The notes below the pieces were generated by a model. That model was not told the origin of the DNA. It made no database searches and saw only the letters and a program-made list of their open reading frames with translations. Source: Neurospora tetraspora (lineage: Eukaryota; Ascomycota; Sordariomycetes; Sordariales; Sordariaceae). From it: a stretch of 64,000 nucleotides of DNA. Of the stretch, positions 33,501 to 45,407 are shown in pieces (within the stretch, counting starts at the first letter, position 1; each line of letters begins with the position of its first letter). The stretch is from positions 3,906,001 to 3,970,000 of the forward strand of contig NW_026944386.1 in the NCBI RefSeq assembly GCF_033439725.1. Reading direction: 5' to 3'. The translations under genes were made by a program, and so were the position numbers.

Positions 33501-35299
33501 GAGCCCGAAGGGAAATGGAAGCTTGGACAAAGTTGTCTGCGAAGCCAGCCGTTGGATCATCTCCGGAATATGTTCCGGAACATTCCCTGAGGCTGACTGT
33601 GCTGCCTTTACCGCCATCCGCGACCGATGTCTTCATACATTCTCCACCAACTCCACCTCGATCTTCAAAGACGATAGAGGGCGGGCAAAACAACACGAGC
33701 TCAACATCCCAGGTTCAGAACTGGGCAGTCAGTCACGTTGTGGGAATGAAAGAGTCCTGATGACTGATCAAAAATTCCGTGCCCAACCAAGACCGATGGG
33801 CATAGAGTCTAGAATGGTCATTGTCTCGTAAATTCTCACAAACTGGACGAGTCGGCTATCGATGACCATCCCCCATGTCGCAATACCGCGTTGATGTTTG
33901 CCATTTCCAGCCAATGGTTGACCTATCGAACCTGTCAGCAGTCAAGCCACCCGACTTAGCTAGCACATGGTCACCTGCGGCTTGTATCTATCTATATCCG
34001 AGGCGTCAGCAGCGAACAAGCTGAAGCATTGGCCCATTGTCAAGTTTGCCATTGTGATTTTTGTGCTCCAGAATGGCAGTTGGCCAGGCGACCCTACCAG
34101 CCCACCAGCCTTACTCATCTGCCCCTAGCACAACGGCGGACGTTGCATTTCGTACCGTTGATGCGCACCGCAATTAACTGAAACACCAGAGCTTCTTAGT
34201 GGACGGGCGCCAACGATTAGCGCCTACCGGGTCAATAATCCGGGCAGCCGGTCAGGAACACGATCATGCAGAATCTGACCTACCTCTCAAGGGCAAGATC
34301 GGATGAAAACAACAAAATGGAAAAAAAGGGGGCGAAAAAAGTTGAAAGGGCTCGATCGTGAGCCGAACGGAGGACGTAAAGCCAACTGGAAAGGAGTAGA
34401 AGGGCCTTATTTGCGTAGCCGGAAGACGCCAGCTAGCAGTACTACTCGGGGGCCTAACGCCTCGGCTCCTGGCCGCCCGCAGGCAGTCTAGAGCAAACGC
34501 GGATCACCGCCAGGGTTTCACAGGCGATTCCCCGAGCCCCGGGTGTTTAGCAGTGTTGCGCACCACACCGCTCGGCCACTGTCCCTTTCTGGAGGAGGTG
34601 TTGAAATTCCGTCCCGTTCCAACAGCTTATATGATTCCACCAATAACACAATTATCGTGTTTTGCATACACCGCGCCGTGCGGCGCGGTTGAATATCGGT
34701 CACATGGAGTCAGAAGTGCTCTTTCTCTCAAACGCTGCACTTTGCGCAGTCCTGCGATGAATGTGTCTTCTTGCGACGTATCTTTCATGGTTCGGCTTTC
34801 TTGGACAACAGGCAATTTCCTAGTCTAGTTGTCTAGGTGATCATCAATCGTGTTCTCCGTTAGTGACGGCATACTCTCAGTTCCTGGATACCACATTCTT
34901 TTACCAGTCCCAACAAGTGTCTGGCATTATATGGCGATCTCGGAGAGATATCCGGTCCCTTAAACCTGCGGGATCGGGACCGAACACAAGCAAACATAAA
35001 CTCCGAGGCGCCTCATCGAATGTTGCAATAGGGGACGGTAAAATCCGTAGGGCTGCCTCATCGTGACATCTGTCAGCTAGCACATCGCGACGGGATCGAA
35101 ATGTGGGAAAATCGAGATTGAAAATGAGATGCACAACGTCGTTAAGTATCCCGTTCTTCCGTCTGGGTCTCCGGTTGGGATTCCCATGTTGTTTCACGAG
35201 CATTCCATTTCAACTTCCCCTTCGCTGAACCGCAAGAAACATGCAGCCTGAGGCCCAGCGCACGGAGGAGCCGTCCTCAATGGGTAACACCGCGGTGCC
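33501..35299. other. Spacer upstream of copy D
   Basis: No supported gene. It carries a block near 34142-34176 that is partly repeated in front of copy E (see findings). Confidence 0.45.
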
Positions 35300-36524
35300 A
35301 TGATGTTTGGCAGCTTGATCACCTACCAGTTGCTTGCATTGTTCTTTGTTTGTCTCCGGTTCTATGGCAAGCGCATCGCGAAGGCTCCGTGGTATGTAGA
35401 CGATTACGTGCTGATTTTCTCCTGGGTAAGGCTTCATCTTTTCCGTCATGATGACAAGAATAGCTGGGGACTAACAGGGAGCAGTTTCTCGAACTCGCAT
35501 ACGTCTTCCTCGTCCTCTGGCTGGCAGGGTATGCCGGCAAAGGTGTCCCCTTCGAATATCTCGTCACGAAAGATCTCAACTACCTCAAGGACAAGCTGCC
35601 GACGTTGCTCCGGCTGACGCCGGTCATGGCCATGCTTGGAACCGTGGGAACCGTAGCCCCCAAGCTGTCTTTTCTTCTCACCCTCCTGCGGCTCGTCATC
35701 AAACCGTGTCAGAGGCTGGCGCTCTGGGTGTCAATTACGCTTAGCACCGTTACGGCCATCCCTCTGATCTTCCTTCCCTTCTTCGTTTGCGGGTTGGGAT
35801 ATTTCCCGAGTCTTGGGCAGAGTACTGTCTGTATAAGTCCGAAGATTGTGTTTGGGTATACCGGGTTTGCTTGTGCCATTCAGATTTTCATGGTAAGTAG
35901 TAGTTCATCCTCGGCTAGGTAGCATCTTCGCATCATGAGTGAGTATCTACTAATTGAGGCCTACACTTTCAGGATCTCACCCTCTCAATATTCCCTCCAA
36001 TGGTAGTCTGGGGACTTAACATGAACACTCACCAAAAACTCACCATCAGCTTCGCCATGAGCTTTGGTTTCATGTATGTTATCCCCCTCCCCCCTCCATC
36101 ATTGAACCGCTTCGTGCCTGGACATCTCAGAGCCAACCTCTAACACCACCACCCTCACAGCGCCGCAATTATAGGCATAGCAAAAACAGCTCTGTGCTCC
36201 CAACTCCGAGGCACCACCAACCCATACAAAATAGCAGTGGTCCTCGTTCTCTCCCAGGCAGAAGTCAGCGCCTCTATCATTGCCGCCTGCGTTCCGTTCT
36301 GTCGACCGCTGGTGAAAAAGCTTACTACCAGGGAAGCTAGCAAGGAGTCAAATGGGTCTGATGGTAGTACACCACCATGCAGGTCGGTGGCTATGGGAGG
36401 GTTGGCGGGGTGTTATCGGAAGGCAGCGGGGCATAGGAGGCTTGGAAGCTTGGGCGAGTCCGAGTCCGATGGGAAGCGGGATGGGGATTGTGCGGGGGGT
36501 TATGGGCCGGAGATGGCGGTATAA
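35300..36524 (+). CDS. Rhodopsin-domain 7-TM protein, copy D (short N-terminus)
   Basis: Exons 35300-35425, 35485-35892 (408 nt), 35973-36073 (101 nt) and 36161-36524 give 332 aa. Landmarks: FVCLRFYGKR, VDDYVLIFSW, TVAPKLSFLLTLLRLV, DLTLSIFPPMVVWGLNM, FAMSFGFI, then AEVSASIIAACVPFCRPLVKK. It is closest to copy E. Compared with E, the upstream ATG at 35241 opens a matching N-terminal tail (20 residues, to NTAVP) that then hits a stop because one T is missing in CCATTGATG. Translation can still start at 35300 (MMFGSLITYQLL), losing only the short pre-TM1 tail. The tail motif DDSVAILEVE of the other copies is absent. Confidence 0.85.
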
Positions 36525-36958
36525 GAAAAGGGTTAGGAAAAGGGAAGATAAAATGGGCATTTGGGATAGAATACCATTGTAGATCATACAGGGTTATAAA
36601 AGATGTGGTTCTTAGAAGAAACCGGGGCAAGAATTTACAAGTGAAAAAAAAAACCCGTCTTTTGTGCCCCAGGGGCACTGATTCGTCGCCCACCCATAGG
36701 GCTGTTAGTGGGTCGCTGGGGCAGCTCATGCCTGCCCCTGGAACTGCCCTAGCTGCCCGTTCCCAGCCCGGGCGCCTATTGCGCCTATTCCAGGCACTGT
36801 ATTCCATTCTTCCAGCAGCCCCAGTTAGCTTCGACACCTGGCAGCTGCACTCTCCCGTCGCGGGGTCTGCCGCTTCGCTTGCACTTTCCATCAACAACTC
36901 CAAAAGAGACAGAAGACACTCAGGAATATCAACACCACGCTCGCGATTTGTTGTTTAG
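36525..36958. other. Spacer after copy D
   Basis: No gene seen. Confidence 0.45.
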
Positions 36959-37216
36959 ATGCTCCCGTTCATTACTTTGGAACAATCAGTCCACAGCATG
37001 GCACCTGTCGTTGATCCAAAACTCGTCCCTGTGAGGCGACAAAGCGGATGCAAACACGGTTAGTCAAACAGGCAAATCTTCTGAACCTAGAGAAACTTTT
37101 CACGTCGCTAACAGAACACCGCAGTCCTCTCTCTGTTGCCTCGCAGATCCAGCACGCCATCATACTTGCTCGGGTCCATCCAAACATCTCCCGAGTCCTA
37201 TATTGAGCCGCCATGA
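36959..37216 (+). CDS. Possible small two-exon gene
   Basis: ATG at 36959 or, in frame, 36998 (MAPVVDPKLVPVRRQSGCKH) runs to 37058; a 66-nt intron (GTTAGT, CTAAC branch, CAG) leads to exon 37125-37216 and a TGA. The product is 50 or 63 aa, basic, with a C-terminal SPESYIEPP. The intron is canonical and keeps the frame, which is the only support. There are no recognisable domains. Confidence 0.33.
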
Positions 37217-38805
37217 CCGATAGATTCTCCTACAACTTCACCGCTACACCGCTACACCGTTCCAGTCGTCCCTCGCACCTGGGCAGCCGGCACGTCAACG
37301 CCGTCGATTCTCGAGCAATTGAATCGAATCGAACTCCAAGACGAGGAAGATGGGAAAGCAACGCAAAACTGGAATGATGGAAAGACATGATCGGCAGAAT
37401 ATATCGCGGAGATACACTAGTAGCTGTGCGCTTACTCTACGGGACCGAAACGGAAATCTTGATGACAAGCAGGTTGGCAGGCAGGACAGGTCGACTGACA
37501 TCTACTGGACCGGTATTTCCCGCGCGATTAGAGTCTTTCCGAACTGCGCGTAAGGCCGGCGAGCTGGAATCGTTACCAAGGTGTGTGTTGTTTGCTAACC
37601 ACAGCCGATTGGTAGCCATTCAGCGAGAAGTCAGCCACCTGCCTGAATTAGCACATGTTTGCCTGTTGCTTGTGTACATACATACACGAACCAGCCCTCT
37701 TTTCTCTTTCGGTTCGAATCTTTAAGTTGGGAACCAATTGGATCATGGAAAGTGCTTTCTTGGCTTCCTTCAGGAGGGTTCATGAAGGGGGAAAACGCCA
37801 TAAATAAACTTCACGGGAGTTCCCAGGCTCTCAAAAGCTCTGGATCCCAAGGCTTATCGAGAACGCCTGACGAGCGGGAAAGCACACCGGTCAACCTCAA
37901 CCATTCTTGTTTCGACAGCCTTTTCTCTCCTGTGCTTGCTGGTGTACATTCCGCATAAGCGTCGCCCCCCGAAATGCCCAGCAGACTTTCGGCCCTGTTC
38001 AAGGCCCATTCGACTTCGAGGCAGGTTGGGAAGGGTACCGTACCGAAGGTACCTGAGGGTTGTTGAAGTTACATTTCAAACCGTTGATGTGCACCGCAAT
38101 CAAATCGAAGCTACCGAGGACCGCATCGAATCAGTAAAGATGTGCCGGCTAGCGCGCACCGGGAATACGCAAACGGGGCCCGTCTTCATGAGTAGTTCAT
38201 GAAGGCTGCCCGACCTACCTTTAAACGGCTAGTAACCTACTATTTTCAACCCCTGTGTGGGCAAACAAGCGCGTGTGAACGATGTTGAGGACACGAACCA
38301 GACGATTCGGCACTTCAAGCTCGAAAATAGTCACAACGCGACATCAGATGCCTTCCTCGAGTGGCTGGGAGCACTCAGTCGTCTGACTCTTGTTTCCTCG
38401 TATTTATTTTACATGTTCCGTTTATGAATCAAGAATCACGACCTCCAAGGCGTCACAGCGAGATGCTCTGGCCCCCACCAGCCAAGTGGCGATGACCTCG
38501 ATGTGTTTATAGGCAGTTTGCCTGCTAAATCCCATCAAATGCAAGCCCACAAGCCCAGAACACTTGACAGACTCAACATGCAATTAATGCGATTGGAATA
38601 GACATCGTGCACTTGACCGCTCGCTCACGTAGGAGGCTTGAAGGGTACGCAAAAAATGAAAATACAGAGCTGAATCGCAGACGCGTTGCGCAGCGCCTAG
38701 CAGCGTAAGTTGACTCAAGTGAAGTATAATGCTCTTCGATCGCTGTTCTTAGGTGTTCTATCTATCCATCCTATTCTCTGCGTCAAAACCGAACCAGAGG
38801 CAGAG
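37217..38805. other. Spacer upstream of copy E
   Basis: No supported gene. Carries the second copy of the upstream block (about 38068-38102). Confidence 0.45.
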
Positions 38806-40288
38806 ATGGACCCTCAGCCGACGAGCAAGCCACCCCCGCGGGGCAAAAGTGCTGTGCCATTGATGTATGGCAGCTTCATCACCTACCAGTTGCTTGCGCT
38901 TGTCTTCATATGTCTCCGATTCTACTGCAAACGCATGGTGAGGGCCAAATGGTACTATCTGGAGGACTTTATGCTGATGGGGTCTTGGGTGAGTACTTAC
39001 TAAGTCTCCTTTCTCTCCTGCACCATTGCTTTGTCTTTGGTCTCCCCCATTTATTGTTCTCTGAAGTGTCAAGAAAAGCCATGCACTAACCCAAAAAAAA
39101 AAACAGATCCTCGAACTAGTCTACATATCCCTAGCCCTCTGGCTCACCGGCTACGGCTACGCCGTCCCCATTATGGACATCCTCGCCAAAGACCCGAACT
39201 ACCTAAACACCAAACTACCCACCCTCCTGCGGTGGTCACCGCCCGTTCTCTTCTTCGGCGTTTGGAGCACCGCTCTGTGCAAGATCTCCTTTGGCCTGAC
39301 CCTCCTGCGACTCGTGGAAAACGTGGAAATATGGCAGACTGTGGCGCTTTGGTTCTTGCTTGTGACGACTACGGTTTTTACGCTCGTCATGAGCGTGATT
39401 ATGTTCTTCCAGTGCATGTTTAGCGGGTTTGCGAGTCCGATTGTGAGTCAGGGGGTTTGTATTGGGGCGAAGGTTGTTTATCATTATACGACCTTTCAGT
39501 GTGTTTATCAGGCTTTTATAGTCAGTAACTGGTTCTCGGGCTAATCGTCATATCGTGTTAAAACACAGAACACTAACGGGATGTTTCCTCCAGGATTTTG
39601 CCCTAGCAGCTGCCCCCACAATAGTAATCTGGAGAACCAACATCGGCAACAAGCGGCAAAGGTTGATAATCATCTCTGCCATGAGCCTAGGTTTTATGTA
39701 AGTCACCTACCTTACCTCTCCTCCCCAGTAACCCGCCATCTACCTAGCTCCAAGCGCCACCTCCCCATGTCACACCCACCCGCTAACCTCACCTTTTTAT
39801 CTTTCAGTGCCGGCGCCATAGGCATAGCAAAAACAGTCGTAAACGCCAAAGTCCAAGAAAACGGGGACACCTACGGCATCGGCGTAGTCCTAGTATTATC
39901 TCAAGCCGAAGTAAGCGCGGCAATCATAGCTGCTTGCGTTCCCTTTTGTCGACCGCTGGTGCGCAAGTTCGCTGCTTCCAAGGAACAACACGGAGATGAG
40001 GAGGCTGGGAGTGGGAGCCCGGAGCCGGCGGAAGGGAGGGGGACTATTGGAGGAGGGGGAGGAAGAGGAAGAGGAGGAGGAGGAGGGAATAGGAAAATGC
40101 CTGGTGAGTCGCTGCTTAGAAGTGAGGGGGAGTGTGATGTTGAAGGAGAGGGTGAGTCGGGCGATGATGATGCGGTTGCGGGTTTGGATGGGGATGGGGA
40201 TAGAGGTGGTGAGAGTGGTTCGCGGGAGGGAAATGGGGGAAGTGACAAGAAGCAAGGGGTGGTTTTTGTGCATGCTGCGAACAGATAG
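38806..40288 (+). CDS. Rhodopsin-domain 7-TM protein, copy E (Gly/Glu-rich tail)
   Basis: Exons 38806-38988, 39107-39520 (414 nt), 39594-39697 (104 nt, one codon longer than the sisters) and 39808-40288 give 393 aa. Landmarks: FICLRFYCKR, LEDFMLMGSW, CKISFGLTLLRLV, DFALAAAPTIVIWRTNI, SAMSLGFI, AEVSAAIIAACVPFCRPLVRK. The second donor is GTCAGT rather than GTAAGT. The cytosolic tail has expanded into Gly/Arg and Glu/Asp-rich sequence (runs of GGGGG, then GDDDAVAGLDGDGD). DDDAVA may be a relic of the family tail motif. The upstream sequence partly matches that of copy D, so D and E probably arose from one duplication. Confidence 0.88.
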
Positions 40289-41728
40289 TTTGGAGTGTTT
40301 TAAGATACCGAAGCTTGGAGGTTCTAGTGTTGCAGGAAGTTAAGTTTATTCGCTTGCCGGGCGAGTCCGGCGAGTCCGGTTTAGGGCCAAGTCCCCGGCC
40401 CGGAAGCCCCACATCGGTGGCTCGGTGCGGACCCGGAGAGGACATGAATTCGTGAAAAAATAATCTTTTGCACTAACCCAACCTCACCTCGGCAAACTCT
40501 GGCGCAGATTAATGCGAAGAATGCCGCGATGTAAATTTCCCGCGAAAAAAAATGCTGAGTGTGCGGAGATATTCGGTTCAGTTGCGAAGTATGCGCAGCG
40601 GTGTGAAATCGTGATTCAGCGTCGTGAAGTCCGACTCCCGAAAACATCCAGACGAAATTGCGGAGCAAAAGTCGAAGCTGAAGAAGCTTTTCCCCCGGCT
40701 TTCAAGTACCTACCTCTACCTGCCTCTTCTCGCCGTCAAGAAAACGATTAGTGACTGATCAAGCTCAACCCCCGAGCCTGTCTGTCGTGCCTGCCACGCG
40801 CCGGATCTCACCGTCCCTTGTGCACCGTCGCACAACAGACATGCTGTGCAAACGTTGCGATACGGTTACCGCATCAACTCTCGAAATTGAAGTTCGGTGT
40901 CGTGCAGAAGACGCAGGGTTGAAGGTCTGCCAGATGCGTTTGGCGGTTGTCGAAGAGCATGTACGTGGTTGTCGGACACCTTTAACCCTGCATTCCCCAA
41001 CTTCAATTTCCAGAGATTATACGGTAGGCCGCACTCAACCTGAGATCTTGCACGACAGAAGCCGGGGAGACTGTCGTACATACGTAACGGCGCACCCGCG
41101 CCATTTGTGCATCCACTGGCATCCTGCAACCTGCCTGGCTCTGCTTCAAGCAAAGCCCGGGCCGTACCTGGGTACCGGCGCCGAGACTGGGGCGGTTCTG
41201 GCGGTATAAGCGGCGAGCAAACATCGAGACAGTTTGGACGGGAGGAGCCCGTGGGAAGAGGGGGGTGTGGAATGCGGTGAGCAGCGGATTACAGCGTATT
41301 GGAGAGAGCTAGAGACTTGGGTTAGTTACCCCTTCATTACAAGCCGTAACTTTGCGCAACTTTGCAATTGAGCAGGAACGGAAAGTCGCGATAGTTGCGA
41401 TAGTTGCGAAAGTTGCCCCGGCTCGCAGAAAGTTTGCAAGCAGCAATTGGAAGCAAATAGCTACCCCTAGGGAAGTAGAGGTAAGGGACGAAAGATTAAG
41501 ACATGGATGGATATATGCGCTTTAGGAGTTTGGAGATCTTGAGGGTTTCGAGATGGGGGTTAAAGTACAGCTGGTCTTCCTCTTCTGTCGGTTGGTTTGG
41601 TTTGAGATGTGAGCAAGCCGCTTACACTTTTGTTTCTTCTTGTTTTCTTTTGATACAAACCTCCACCGTTTTTTTACCGACCTTACCTAGATAATCAGAG
41701 CTGTTGACTACGGTAGAAGCTGCAAAAA
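40289..41728. other. Spacer between copies E and F
   Basis: No supported gene. Contains a short repeat GCGATAGTTGCGATAGTTGCG-like run near 41388-41412. Confidence 0.45.
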
Positions 41729-42923
41729 ATGACGGACTCAAACGTCCCCATGATTTTCGGTCTTATGATCGTGTTTGAAGTGCTGGCGACGGCTTGCATG
41801 TGTCTCCGGTTTTGTTCGAAGCGGGTTACTCATGCGAGGTGGTTTCCGGACGATTATTTTCTTATTCTTTCTTGGGTATGTCTGTATTTGTTTGCTCTCT
41901 GTGACGCATCTGGCCCCTTTTCGTTCTCGAACAGGATTGCCTGGAGGAGGAAGTGAGGCTGACTGAAACTACCTCTATTCTAGGTGGTTGGAACAATAGC
42001 CATCGGTATTGCGCTCTGGATGACCCGTTATGGACTTGGCCATCGTCGGGAGTGGATCACAACTCTGCACATGGGAGAACAGTTGAAGCATTACGGTCCA
42101 GCAACGACATTTGCCAGTTTTACCGCCCGCTGGATCTCGATGCTGTCCTTCTTCGTTACTCTTCTTCGACTCGTTTCCAAAGCATGGAAAAAGGCCATTC
42201 TCTGGTTCTTCATGACAAGCTGTGTTGTCTCATACTTCGCTGCCACCATTCTTCAGTCGTTTTACGTGTGCGGAGTGTCGGATCTAGTGTCGAAGGATCG
42301 TTGCGTCCCAGAACACTATGTCAATGCATACGCTTTGTATGTCAGCATTTATGGCTCGATTGTCGTAAGTTTTGTTCACCATCTTTCCCTGCAATGTGAA
42401 AAGACAATGTGAATATTACCACCATACCATGTTGCTGACATCCAAGATTCAGGATTTCACATTCACCCTCGTCCCGACAATAGTCATCTGGCGGTTGCAG
42501 ATGAGGCCTCTGGAGAAAGTGGCCATTGCCTGTGCAATGAGTACTGGTATATTGTCAGTCACAGCCTATCCGGTAACTTGATCCGTAGGGTCAGGGGAGA
42601 GTATTGCTGACATGGTCTCGTCTGTCAGGGCTGGAATAGTGTCAATTGTCAAAATCGTCAAGAACCATGAGCTCCTGTACGAGGACAACAGAGATCCTTT
42701 CACAGCAGGTGTAGTTTCAACTTTGGCATCCGTGGAGGTTAGCTGCACCATCACTGCCACTTCCATCCCATTCTTCCGCCCCTTGATTCGCAGAATCACC
42801 GGCAAGGACAGCAGTTACCACTCTGGCGGGGGTGTAGTCAGCAAGCAACAAGAAGCTGGCAATGGTGTCTCGGTCCTTGAGGTTGGGACAGGTCAACAAG
42901 GCCCGAATTACTTCGGACGTTGA
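41729..42923 (+). CDS. Rhodopsin-domain 7-TM protein, copy F
   Basis: Exons 41729-41875, 41984-42364 (381 nt), 42453-42553 (101 nt) and 42629-42923 give 307 aa, the shortest copy. Landmarks: CMCLRFCSKR, PDDYFLILSW, TRYGLGH, WISMLSFFVTLLRLV, DFTFTLVPTIVIWRLQM, CAMSTGIL, VEVSCTITATSIPFFRPLIRR. The tail keeps NGVSVLEVG, a weaker form of the shared C-terminal motif. The third donor is GTCAGT. Most similar to copies A and B in the last exon. Confidence 0.88.
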
Positions 42924-44093
42924 ATTGGACACGGTGCTGGCGGCTGATGTCGAAGTTCAGAAGATCGTATCATGATATATATATACATTAGAGGTGGAAG
43001 TCAGGGTTGGACAGGAGTACCTAATCGGTTGATCAGCGGGCGTTGAAGACTTAATAATATTATTGGAGCGGAATTGTTTTTACTTCTTCCGCGCATGGTG
43101 TACTGTGGTATACTGCCGCTTTCCCCAACGCTTCTGAGGCAACCGCAATGTCCGAAGAAGTCCGGTCAAGACCGCCAGGCGGGGTGTGTGTGTTCCAAGA
43201 CCCAATGATTGCCGTGGCGTCTATCCCTTGCGCCATCTTAGGCGACCGCGCAATCGCTTCGCTCGATTTCCAGGAATTTGGTTAGAGTTTGCTGTGACGG
43301 GTGTGTGATCAATTTGTCTGCTCGGCTGGTGTGGCGCATCTGGCCTCGCTTCAAGATGCTTTGCGTGTGTTTCTGGAAGTTTTTTTAAGCGAAGAATGGG
43401 AATCCGGCAAAGTGGCGTTGTGGGCCAAGACAAAATGTTGAAAAGATGCTGTACTGTGTAGGCTGTCGTTCTTTGTTTGCTATGCCCACCACCTAATCGC
43501 ATCAGGCTAACGCGTCGCCGCTCACTGCCGCTCAATGGACACTTTGTTGCTCTTGTGGCTTGGAGATTATGCAAGCCCACGGCATTCGTTCTTCATGAGA
43601 AGGTCGCAATCCGGCCAACGGGCGGCCGTTTTTTGCGCCACAAGGCCCGGTTCGTTGGCGTTTCCTTTGTCCTCGGTTCCAGTCCCCGAGCAAATCCGAG
43701 TCCTGTCCTCCACATTCGACGGTTGCGGGCGTTCGTGAGTTGCATACAATCGGTTTCTTCAACATTGTGACAGGTCCGACGACAAGTAAAATATGACAGC
43801 CCCCCCTTCTATCAGGTAAAGGCAAGAGAGGCTGGACTGGCTTGGCCCGATCTTCAACTTGTTGCGGGCGGTAGCAAACAAGAATTAGCTTCATTGTAGC
43901 GGAATTTGCCAGACGCATTGATGGAATAATAACAGCGTGGAGATGGGTAGGGCTGCTTTACTGACCTTGGTTATAAAGATGGCGGTACTCATTGTTCTCG
44001 TCACCCTTGATCTCCTGGAAACATCAGTGTTCAACGACATTTGTCTTCCCCGGCAAAACCAGACTCATCGCAGAGGCAACGAGAACTTCAAAG
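42924..44093. other. Spacer between copies F and G
   Basis: No supported gene. A GC-rich segment lies at 43500-43740. Confidence 0.45.
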
Positions 44094-45407
44094 ATGTCCA
44101 AGACCATGGTACCGGCGATGTTCGCCACCACGATCCCCTTCCTCATATTATCTATTGTCTTTATATGCCTGAGGTTTTACTCCAAGCGCCTCAAACACGC
44201 AAAATTCTTCATAGACGACTATGTGTTGATCGTTTCTTGGGTATGTCATCACTCTGCCATCTTCTTGTCATGGTGTTAGAACGGTAGTACTAACACTCGT
44301 CATTTTGAAGGTGCTTGTGGTTATTCAAACCTCCATAATACTTTGGTCAACGCAATATGGGCTGGGAATTCCTCCTGCTAAGCTCGACATAAAAAAGGTT
44401 CCAACCTTGATCTCGTGGACGCCGACCGCACTGTTCGTGGCTCTAAGCGCAGCAGCCCTTTCAAAACTGTCCTTTTTCATCACCTTGATCCGAGTCTGTT
44501 CGAAGCGATGGCAGAAAGTCATTCTTTGGGTGGTGGCGATTCACTCCACTATCTTGGTGATGGGCACATCCGTCCTGGGATATGTCGATTGCAATTTCTA
44601 TCGGGCAAAGGACCCCCAGCATAATCACAACTGCGTCCCCGAGAGGGTCGGTAAGATCTTGGCTCTCACCGTCTTAATCCACGGGGCTGTCGTTGTAAGT
44701 ACATTCCGCCCGTGGATATGCAAGCTCTTCAAACTGATAGGAAGTGTCCCAGGCATTCTGTTTATCCTTCGTACCCGCCTTGTTGCTCTGGAACTTGGAA
44801 ATGAAGAAGCGTGAAAAGATCGGTCTCATCAGTGCTATGAGCCTGGGACTTTTGTAGGTGACAGGTGGCCTGCTCACGTCGTATGCTGTTGCTAACAACT
44901 GCGTTTAGTTCCAGTATCCTAGCAGCGCTGAAGACAAAGGACCATTGGGAGGCTGTTTTTGGGCATTCTGGAATGCCTGATACGTATATCCTAGGACGCG
45001 AGGCGCTGTTTGGGATCACGGAGGTATGCATGACAATCATAGCCGCCTGTATTCCTTTCTTGCGTCCGTTACTGCACAAGATCATGTACGGTAACAGGTC
45101 CGATATGCCCTTGGCGCTGAAGACCTTGGCTGGAGATAGTAAAGGTACCTCTAGCATGGGGCACCCGCACACTCGGCTCGGAAGCTCAAGCAACTCTGCG
45201 AAACATGGCACTCGGGAGGACGACGCTGTTGCAATCCTCGAGGCTGAAAGTGTTCCAGAACATGACAGCCAGGACGCAGAGTCGAACGGGTCAGGAACCA
45301 TTGTGCGAAAGACTCACGTGAGCATACAATATAATCCCAGAGAGGTACACGAGGAGGAATGTCGAGGTCATTATCACGCTGGTGTATTTGGGCCAGGTGA
45401 ACACTGA
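44094..45407 (+). CDS. Rhodopsin-domain 7-TM protein, copy G
   Basis: Exons 44094-44240, 44311-44694 (384 nt), 44753-44853 (101 nt) and 44909-45407 give 376 aa. Landmarks: FICLRFYSKR, IDDYVLIVSW, TQYGLGIP, LSKLSFFITLIRV, AFCLSFVPALLLWNLEM (Ala instead of the usual Asp at the first codon of exon 3), SAMSLGLF, then a TM7 segment EVCMTIIAACIPFLRPLLHK and the tail REDDAVAILEAE. The third donor is GTAGGT. The C-terminal extension is longer than in the other copies. Confidence 0.86.

Noticed and set aside
17666-45407. True retinal-binding rhodopsins
   Set aside because: The domain name is by fold; I see no retinal-binding Lys motif in the seventh helix (the text is VEVSCTIIxASIPF).
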